The position numbers and the translations under genes are program-made. Source: JBBCJT01 sp037190665 (lineage in GTDB: Bacteria; Pseudomonadota; Alphaproteobacteria; Acetobacterales; Acetobacteraceae). From it: DNA of 21,013 nt. Numbering within the stretch: the stretch's first letter is position 1; every line of letters begins with the position of its first letter. This document shows, piece after piece, positions 15,711 to 21,013 of this stretch. Under the pieces are notes generated by a model that saw nothing but the letters and a program-made list of their open reading frames with translations, ran no database searches and was not told the origin of the DNA. The DNA lies in NCBI GenBank assembly GCA_037190665.1, contig JBBCJT010000021.1:1-21013 (forward strand), written 5' to 3'.

Positions 15711-16025
15711 CGGGAGCTCCTGTCGCCCGGCATCCTCGCCGCCCGGCCGGCGCAGGTGGTGTGCCGTTGTGCCGCCGCGCCGCAATCCTGCGCCGTTCGC
15801 CGCATCCGCCACCGCAGGAAATGCCGCGGCCGGCCCCCGCGCGCAGCCGCACCGCCGCTTCTGTCGTCCGCATACCGCAACATGGTGCCGTGCCGGCGGC
15901 CCGATACGGCAGCTTGTGCTTTTCCAGTGGCGCAAACCGGCGGGCGGGCACTGCCGGCGCAGCTAGGATCGTGCCACAGCCTCCCCTTGGGCCCGGCCTG
16001 CGGCCAACGAACGGGAATACGATCC
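15711..16025. promoter_or_regulatory. 315-base divergent intergenic region
   Basis: This gap separates the minus-strand GNAT gene (start 15710) from the plus-strand HAD gene (start 16026) and holds no convincing gene. Frames crossing it lack ribosome sites and look like composition artefacts. It must carry both promoters. Visible elements are two direct copies of TGTGCCG (15760-15766 and 15768-15774), 50-64 bases upstream of the GNAT start. There is also TGCCGT at 15886-15891 inverted against ACGGCA at 15906-15911, and ACGGCAGCTTGTGC at 15906-15919, which matches the site upstream of the first HAD gene at 13 of 14 positions. No clear -35/-10 pair was found. Confidence 0.5.
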
Positions 16026-16691
16026 ATGACCTTCCGACCGAAGTTCGTCACCTTCGACTGCCACGGCACGCTGATCAATTACGACATGGCGGGCGCCACG
16101 CGCCGCGCCTGTGGCGACAGGATCCCGCCGGAGGTCATGCCCACCTTCATCAGGGACTTCTCGGCCTACCGGCTGGACGAGATCCTCGGCGCCTGGAAGC
16201 CCTACGCGGAGGTCGTCCACAATTCGCTGGAGCGCACCTGCAAGCGCAACGGCATCGCCTTCCGCCCGGAAGATGCCCAGCGCATCTACGAGGAGGTCCC
16301 GACCTGGGGGCCGCATCCTGACGTACCGGCGGGGCTGGCGAAGGTTGCCAAGGAGATCCCGCTCGTCATCCTGTCGAACGCGATGAACAGCCAGATCATG
16401 TCGAATGTGGAGAAGCTCGGCGCGCCGTTCCACATGGTGATCACGGCCGAGGAAACCGGCACCTACAAGCCGCTGATGCACGGCTTCGAATACATGCTCG
16501 ACAAGCTCGGCTGCGGGCCGGAGGACATCACCCATGTCTCCTCCTCCTTCCGCTACGACCTCATGACCGCCTACGATCTCGGCATCAAGTCGAAGGTCTG
16601 GGTGAACCGGGGGCATGAGCCGGCCAACCCGTTCTACGAGTACACCGAGATCCGCGACATCTCCGGCCTGCCGCGCGTGTTCGGCCTCTGA
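16026..16691 (+). CDS. HAD-superfamily hydrolase, 'haloacid dehalogenase type II' class (copy 2)
   Basis: A 221-residue HAD protein. Motif I is TFDCHGTLIN with nucleophile Asp11 and Thr15. Motif II is VILSNAM with Ser117, motif III is TYKPL with Lys148, and motif IV is SSSFRYD with Asp178. The cap region contains YRLDEILGAWKPYAEVV, typical of the type II class. The dehalogenase Asn of the SSNxxD block is Phe here, so a haloacid substrate is not supported; some hydrolase role remains likely. It is only distantly related to the HAD at 12995-13711. ATG 16026 has a weak GGGA element upstream. The FAD oxidoreductase gene follows after 19 bases, so the two probably form an operon and act on the same pathway. 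Confidence 0.9.
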   Translation: MTFRPKFVTFDCHGTLINYDMAGATRRACGDRIPPEVMPTFIRDFSAYRLDEILGAWKPYAEVVHNSLERTCKRNGIAFRPEDAQRIYEEVPTWGPHPDVPAGLAKVAKEIPLVILSNAMNSQIMSNVEKLGAPFHMVITAEETGTYKPLMHGFEYMLDKLGCGPEDITHVSSSFRYDLMTAYDLGIKSKVWVNRGHEPANPFYEYTEIRDISGLPRVFGL

Positions 16692-16710
16692 CGGCCGCCG
16701 GCGCCCCGCG

Positions 16711-17988
16711 ATGCAGCTCAAATCCTACTGGCATGACACCGCGCCCGCCTTCGCATCGGGCGCGGCGGGAGACGTTTCGGGACACTACGACGTCGCCGTG
16801 ATCGGCGCCGGGTTCACGGGGCTTGGCGCGGCGCGCAAGCTGGCGATGGAGGGGCGCAGCGTCGTGGTGCTGGAGGCCGAGACGGTCGGCTACGGCGCGT
16901 CCGGCCGCAACGGCGGGCACCTCAACAACGGCATCGCGCACAGCTACGTCGCGGCCGAGGCGGAGTTCGGCGCCGCGAAGGCGAAGGCGATCTATCACGC
17001 CTTCGACCAGGGCATCGAGACGATCGAGCGGATCATCGCGGAGGAAGGCATCGACTGCGCGTTCCGCCGCTCCGGCAAGCTGAAGCTCGCCTCCAAGCCG
17101 CAGCACTATGAAAGCCTCGCGAAGAACTTCGAGGCGATCCACCGCGCGGCCGATCGCGACACCGCGATGCTGACGAAGGCCGAGCTGGTGAACGAGATCC
17201 GTTCCGACGCCTTCCATGGCGGCATGCTGCAGAAGAAGAGCGCCATGATGCACATGGGGCTCTTCGTCGTCGGGCTCGGCGAGGCGGCCGCGCGCCGGGG
17301 TGCCACGATCCATGAGAAGGCGCCCGTCACCTCCTGCCGTGCCGACGGCAAGGGATGGACGCTGACCACGCCGAAGGGCACCGCGACCGCCGCCGACGTG
17401 CTGCTGGCGAGCGGCGCCTATACGACCGGAGCCTTTCCCTACTTCCGCCGCCGCATCGTGCCGGTCGGCAGCTTCATCATCGTCACGCGACCGCTGAACG
17501 AGGCGGAGATCGCCGCCACGATGCCGGGCGACCGGACCTATGTGACCTCGCTCAACGTCGGCAACTACTTCCGCCTCTCGCCGGACCGGCGGCTGGTCTG
17601 GGGCGGGCGGGCGCGCTTCTCGGCGACCTCCGACCATCGGTCGGACAGCAAGAGCGGTGCGATCCTGAAGCAGGGGCTGACGCGGATCTTCCCGCAGCTC
17701 GGCGATGTCGGGATCGACTATTGCTGGGGCGGCCTCGTGGACATGACGCAGGACCGCTTTCCGCGCGCCGGCAAGGCGGAGGGGCTTTACTTCTCGATGG
17801 GCTATTCCGGCCACGGCGCGCAGCTCGCGACCCATATGGGCGAGATCATGGCCGACCTGATCACCGGCAGGATCGACCGCAACCCGTGGGAGGGCCTGCC
17901 CTGGCCTGCCGTCCCCGGCCATTTCGGCAAGCCCTGGTTCCTGCCGCTGGTCGGGCTCTACTACAAGACGCTCGACCGCATCCGCTGA
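16711..17988 (+). CDS. FAD-dependent amine/amino-acid oxidoreductase (GASGRNGG type)
   Basis: A 425-residue flavoprotein of the DAO superfamily, similar in outline to gamma-glutamylputrescine oxidase (PuuB) and related amine oxidases. After a SYWHDTAP leader, the Rossmann motif VAVIGAGFTGLGAARKL has GxGxxG at 32-37 and the acidic LEAE at 54-57. The flavin segment YGASGRNGGH at 61-70 is the family signature. The C-terminal part holds WGGLVDMTQDRFPRAG and the FAD-binding FSMGYSGHGAQLATHMG. The reaction is probably oxidative deamination or C-N cleavage with electrons passed to oxygen or a quinone; the substrate is unknown. ATG 16711 lies 19 bases after the HAD stop, with weak Shine-Dalgarno support. 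It is distinct from the DadA-like protein at 5694-7013, which has SSRNWGWCR instead. Confidence 0.92.
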   Translation: MQLKSYWHDTAPAFASGAAGDVSGHYDVAVIGAGFTGLGAARKLAMEGRSVVVLEAETVGYGASGRNGGHLNNGIAHSYVAAEAEFGAAKAKAIYHAFDQGIETIERIIAEEGIDCAFRRSGKLKLASKPQHYESLAKNFEAIHRAADRDTAMLTKAELVNEIRSDAFHGGMLQKKSAMMHMGLFVVGLGEAAARRGATIHEKAPVTSCRADGKGWTLTTPKGTATAADVLLASGAYTTGAFPYFRRRIVPVGSFIIVTRPLNEAEIAATMPGDRTYVTSLNVGNYFRLSPDRRLVWGGRARFSATSDHRSDSKSGAILKQGLTRIFPQLGDVGIDYCWGGLVDMTQDRFPRAGKAEGLYFSMGYSGHGAQLATHMGEIMADLITGRIDRNPWEGLPWPAVPGHFGKPWFLPLVGLYYKTLDRIR

Positions 17989-17993
17989 GGGGC

Positions 17994-18010
17994 GCGGGGC
18001 AGCGCCCCGC
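17994..18010. terminator. Hairpin between convergent genes
   Basis: GCGGGGC and GCCCCGC form a perfect 7-base stem with an AGC loop. It fills the 25-base gap between the stop codons of the oxidoreductase (17988) and the SLC13 permease (18014). It could end transcription from both sides. There is no long U-tract on either strand. Confidence 0.6.
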
Positions 18011-18013
18011 TCC

Positions 18014-19792
18014 CTACCGGGGCACCGCATCGCCGCCGAAGACGATCAGGATCAGCGGTGTTGCGACCGCGAGCGTGATCGCCACCAACGGCGCGCCCAT
18101 CCTCGCATAGTCGACGAAGCGATAGCCGCCCGGCTCCAGCACCAGCGTGTTCGACTGATGGCCGATCGGGCTGAGGAAGGTGCAGGACGTGCCGATCGCC
18201 ACCGCCATCAGCATCGCATCGACGGATACGCCGAGCTGCTGGCCCACGCCGATGGCCAGCGGTCCCATCAGCAGTGCCGTCGCATTGTTGGCCAGCAGTT
18301 CGGACAGCAGCATGCAGGACAGGATCGTGCCCGCCACCACCACCCAGCCCGGCATGCCCCCGCCCGCATCGCTGAGCCCGCCGACGAGCCAGGCGGTCGC
18401 GCCGGTCGTCTCCATCGCCGTACCGAGCGGGAACAGCGCGCCGAGCAGGATGATCACCGGCCAGTCGATGGCGGCGTAGAGTTCGCCGGCCGAGACGGTT
18501 CGCGCCAGCACCAGCACCAGGGCCACTGCCGGGAACGCGATCTGCGCCGGCACCAGATCGAGCATCACCGCGACGATGCCGAGGCCGAAGATCGCGCTCG
18601 CCCGCAGCGCCCGGCGCGGACGGCCGAGCGGCTGGTCGCGTTCGGCCAGCGACAGCAGGCCGAGTTCGCCCAGCGCCTCGACCTGCCGCTCCTCCGGTAG
18701 CTGGATCAGCAGCACGTCGCCGGTGCGGAAGGTGGTCGTGCTCATCTTCTCCGCCACGCGCCGGCCACGGCGGGCGATGGCGAGGACGTTCACGCCGTGC
18801 GCCGCACGCAGGTTCAGCGCCGCAGCGTTGTGGCCGATCAGCGGCGAGTTCGGCCGCACCACCACCTCGAGGGCGGCCAGCGACCTGCTGGTGAAGGGCT
18901 TGCGGTCGCTGCCTTCCGGCGCGTCGAGCTTCAGACCGGTGGTTTCGAGGATCTGGCCGACCGATTCCGGCGGGCCTTCGAGCAGCACGATGTCGCCGGG
19001 CACGACCATCTCGTACCCGCGGGGCGCAAGCGCGCGGTCCTTGCCACGATAGCGGGCGACGACGGTGACGTCGCCCTCACCCAGTTTCTCGATGCCGCCG
19101 ACGGAGACCGGCCCCGCGTCCTTCGGCAGCTTCGCCTCGACCACGTAGTCGCCGATATCGAGCAGGTTCTCGCTGCCGCCACCGCGCGATTCCGGCAGCA
19201 GCCGCCAGCCGATCAGCGCGATGTAGGCGAGGCCCGGGATCGCGACGGTAAGACCGACCGGGGCGAAATCGAACAGCTCGAACGGCGCGCCGGTCGCCTC
19301 GCGCCGCAGCGACGAGACGATCAGGTTGGTGGGCGTGCCGATCAACGTGATGAGCCCGCCCAGCAGCGAGGCGAAGGCCAGCGGCATCAGCACGCGCGAC
19401 GGCGCGTAGCCTTCCTTGTAGGCGGCCCGCAGCGCCACCGGCATCATGATGGCGAGCGCACCGACATTGTTCATGAAGGCGGAGATGCCGGCGGTGATGC
19501 CCGACTGGGCGAGGATCTGCGCCACCGGCCGGCCGCGCAACGGGGCGAGCACGCGCAGCATGATATCGACCGTGCCCGATTGCAGCAGCGCGCGGCTGAT
19601 CGCGAGCACGGCGGCGACGGTGACCACCGCGGGTTCCGCGAAGCCGAGGAACGCCTCGTCGGGCTTCACGAGGCCGGTGGCGACCATCGCGAACAGCACC
19701 AGCAGGGCGACGACGTCGTAGCGCACCTGCGCGGCGAACAGCACAAGTGCCGCGGCGATCACCGCGAAAACGACACCCTGGTCGAAGGTCAT
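18014..19792 (-). CDS. SLC13/DASS-type permease with two RCK_C (TrkA-C) domains
   Basis: A 592-residue inner-membrane carrier. The N-terminal half has about five helices with the signatures FMNNVGALAIMMP (106-118) and IGTPTNLIVSS (151-161). A long cytoplasmic insert (about 205-395) contains two RCK_C-like domains: YVVEAKLPKDAGPVS...GDIVLLEG, and ALEVVVRPNSPLIG...GDVLLIQL. The C-terminal half has further helices with LLANNATALLMGP and the second signature SPIGHQSNTLV. The paired SNT motifs are characteristic of sodium-coupled or electroneutral divalent anion and dicarboxylate/sulfate carriers. The RCK_C insert is common in the subgroup annotated as SLC13 or putative sulfur-deprivation transporters; the substrate is uncertain. 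The ATG at 19792 was chosen as the only start upstream of the first helix. Confidence 0.9.
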   Translation of the reverse strand: MTFDQGVVFAVIAAALVLFAAQVRYDVVALLVLFAMVATGLVKPDEAFLGFAEPAVVTVAAVLAISRALLQSGTVDIMLRVLAPLRGRPVAQILAQSGITAGISAFMNNVGALAIMMPVALRAAYKEGYAPSRVLMPLAFASLLGGLITLIGTPTNLIVSSLRREATGAPFELFDFAPVGLTVAIPGLAYIALIGWRLLPESRGGGSENLLDIGDYVVEAKLPKDAGPVSVGGIEKLGEGDVTVVARYRGKDRALAPRGYEMVVPGDIVLLEGPPESVGQILETTGLKLDAPEGSDRKPFTSRSLAALEVVVRPNSPLIGHNAAALNLRAAHGVNVLAIARRGRRVAEKMSTTTFRTGDVLLIQLPEERQVEALGELGLLSLAERDQPLGRPRRALRASAIFGLGIVAVMLDLVPAQIAFPAVALVLVLARTVSAGELYAAIDWPVIILLGALFPLGTAMETTGATAWLVGGLSDAGGGMPGWVVVAGTILSCMLLSELLANNATALLMGPLAIGVGQQLGVSVDAMLMAVAIGTSCTFLSPIGHQSNTLVLEPGGYRFVDYARMGAPLVAITLAVATPLILIVFGGDAVPR

Positions 19793-19900
19793 GGCCGGCT
19801 CCGAACGAGAAACGCCGGACGGATCCCTCCGCCCGGTACTCCAACGCTCAAGCTCGGCCGTGGTTCAGAGCTGGCGGCACCCGGCTGCGGCGGACGGCCT

Positions 19901-20488
19901 CTATCGGGTCAGCGCAGACACCGGGAACACGCCCGCGAACCTGTCGGCGAGTGCCGCGAGTTCCGCCTCGTGCAGCGCCTGCGCGGAGACGGCGCCGGCG
20001 GCGGTGGGCAAGGGGCGCGTCGCGCAGGCATCCGCCGCGACCGTGGATGCGAAGCCGAGATCGAGCGCCGCGCGCACCGTGGAGGAGACGCACATATGCG
20101 TCATGAAGCCCGCGAAGATCAGCGGCGTCGCCGGATCGCCGATCCGCGCCTGCAGATCGGTGCCGGAGAACGCGTTGGGACGGGGCTTCTCCACCACCGC
20201 CTCACCTTCCCGCGGCGCGACGGCCTCGATGATCGCGCCCCGCGTCTGGCTGCGGTCGAAGAGACCGCCCGGCGCGCCGCGATGCGCGACATGGATGACG
20301 CGGCCGCCGGCCTGACGGATCGCGGCCAGCAGTTCCGCCGCACGTGCGACGGCCGGAGCGACATCCGGCAGGGCCAGCGGGCCGTCGACATACTCGTTCT
20401 GGCAGTCGATCAGAACCAGCGCCGAGCGGGCCAGATCGGGTGGAAGCGGCGTGTGGCCGGCAAGTGCGAACAGCGTGGTCGGTGGCAC
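19901..20488 (-). CDS. Isochorismatase-like cysteine hydrolase
   Basis: A 195-residue protein of the isochorismatase-like fold. The catalytic triad is visible: Asp28 in VLIDCQNEY, Lys101 in VEKPRPNAF and Cys133 in MTHMCVSST. The cis-peptide region before the Cys (AGFMTHM) is intact. Enzymes of this fold with the Cys nucleophile hydrolyse amides or N-carbamoyl groups (nicotinamide, N-carbamoylsarcosine, ureidoacrylate). The exact substrate is not readable. The GTG start at 20488 has GAGGAA upstream. It precedes the SLC13 gene by 108 bases on the same strand and may share its transcript. A role in the amine-breakdown locus is possible but unproven, since it lies outside the core cluster. Confidence 0.9.
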   Translation of the reverse strand: MPPTTLFALAGHTPLPPDLARSALVLIDCQNEYVDGPLALPDVAPAVARAAELLAAIRQAGGRVIHVAHRGAPGGLFDRSQTRGAIIEAVAPREGEAVVEKPRPNAFSGTDLQARIGDPATPLIFAGFMTHMCVSSTVRAALDLGFASTVAADACATRPLPTAAGAVSAQALHEAELAALADRFAGVFPVSALTR

Positions 20489-20594
20489 GGATCCGGTTCC
20501 TCGAAGCGGGGCCTCTCACATATGCCAGCCCGCCGGGGCGCTGTCGCGCGCACCGCCGCATGCCCCACGCGGCGACGCATGTCCCAAACGCAAA

Positions 20595-20621
20595 GCGCCG
20601 GGTGGAGGACCCACCCGGCGC
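20595..20621 (-). terminator. Rho-independent terminator of rpsD
   Basis: Read on the minus strand, perfect 11-base arms (GCGCCGGGTGG and CCACCCGGCGC) flank a 5-base loop and are followed by TTTGCGTTT. It starts 26 bases past the rpsD stop and upstream of the hydrolase gene, so it separates the two transcripts. This is the strongest terminator in the window. Confidence 0.88.
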
Positions 20622-20646
20622 CTGTACGCTCGGACTCGGCCGTGGC

Positions 20647-21013
20647 TCAGCGCGAGTAGTATTCGACGACGAGGTTCGGCTCCATCTGCACCGGATACGG
20701 CACATCGGTCGGCTTCGGGGCGCGGATGAAGCGGCCCTTCATGGCGCGGTGATCGACCTCGACATATTCCGGCACGTCGCGCTCGCCGGTCTGGGCGGCG
20801 TCGAGCACGGAGGCGAGCTGCTTGGACTTCTCCTTCAGCTCGATCGTGTCGCCGTCACGCACCTGGTAGGAGGCGATGTTCACCCGCTTGCCGTTCACCA
20901 GCAGGTGGCCGTGGGAGATGAGCTGGCGCGCCGCGAACGGCGTGATCGCGAACTTGAGGCGGTAGACCACCGCGTCCAGCCGCCGCTCCAGCAGCTCGAT
21001 CAGGTTGGCGGAG
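20647..21013 (-). CDS. rpsD: 30S ribosomal protein S4 (partial, N-terminus outside window)
   Basis: The C-terminal 121 residues of ribosomal protein S4, running off the right edge of the window. The S4 RNA-binding domain is visible: SANLIELLERRLDAVVYRL, then ARQLISHGHLLVNGKRVNI, SYQVRDGDTIEL, and the C-terminal stretch ending NLVVEYYSR. The family is about 200 residues long, so roughly 80 are missing. S4 is a primary assembly protein that binds the 5' domain of 16S rRNA. The full-length context, including any self-regulatory leader, lies outside the window. Confidence 0.97.
   Translation of the reverse strand, partial: SANLIELLERRLDAVVYRLKFAITPFAARQLISHGHLLVNGKRVNIASYQVRDGDTIELKEKSKQLASVLDAAQTGERDVPEYVEVDHRAMKGRFIRAPKPTDVPYPVQMEPNLVVEYYSR

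Noticed and set aside
12995..16691. Haloacid degradation pathway as the function of the locus
   Set aside because: The only support is the family name of the two HAD proteins. Their motif IV lacks residues required in the true dehalogenase, and the neighbours point to amine or amino-acid oxidation.
18797..20659. 620-codon plus-strand open frame opposite the SLC13 and hydrolase genes
   Set aside because: It runs across two genuine minus-strand genes and a terminator, and reads as Arg/Gln/His-rich antisense sequence.
1..21013. tRNA, rRNA, CRISPR array, insertion sequence or prophage
   Set aside because: No cloverleaf, rRNA core, regularly spaced repeats, transposase or integrase sequence was seen on either strand.

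Overview
The window is very GC-rich and densely coded. It appears to come from the chromosome of an alphaproteobacterium, possibly Acetobacteraceae-like. That assignment is inferred from base composition, protein flavour and the purL, bolA, grxD, rpsD neighbourhood; no 16S or other marker is present. I see no tRNA, rRNA, CRISPR array, insertion sequence or phage gene. Every gene inside the window looks intact. purL (left edge) and rpsD (right edge) are cut by the window.

Layout. (1) 1-3641 (+) is a housekeeping block: the C-terminal two thirds of purL, a translationally coupled uncharacterised coiled-coil protein, a BolA-family protein and the monothiol CGFS glutaredoxin GrxD. (2) 3664-4608 (+) is a family 2 glycosyltransferase. 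(3) 4800-17988 is a roughly 13 kb catabolic-looking locus. On the minus strand it holds a tandem-GNAT protein, a GhrA-like 2-hydroxyacid dehydrogenase, a HAD-fold hydrolase, a Tat-type solute-binding protein, two DppB/DppC-type permeases and a fused double ATPase (15710 down to 7716). To its left are an Lrp/AsnC regulator divergent from a DadA/DAO-type FAD oxidoreductase, plus a second tandem-GNAT protein that is a paralogue of the first. To its right, divergent, are a second HAD hydrolase and a second FAD oxidoreductase of the GASGRNGG type. (4) 18014-21013 (-) holds an SLC13-type permease with two RCK_C-like cytoplasmic domains, an isochorismatase-like cysteine hydrolase and the C-terminal part of rpsD with a clear hairpin terminator.

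Reading of the locus. An ABC importer of the dipeptide/opine/nickel class, two amine or amino-acid oxidases, a 2-oxoacid reductase, two HAD hydrolases, two N-acyltransferases and an amino-acid-responsive regulator together suggest uptake and oxidative breakdown of an unusual amino-acid-like or N-substituted compound. The substrate cannot be read from sequence. Both HAD proteins are of the 'haloacid dehalogenase type II' kind but lack residues that the true enzyme uses, so dehalogenation is unlikely. Short dyads and a recurring TTGTGC-type motif in several intergenic regions of the locus could be operators for the Lrp-type regulator. This is the best candidate for an undescribed system in the window.
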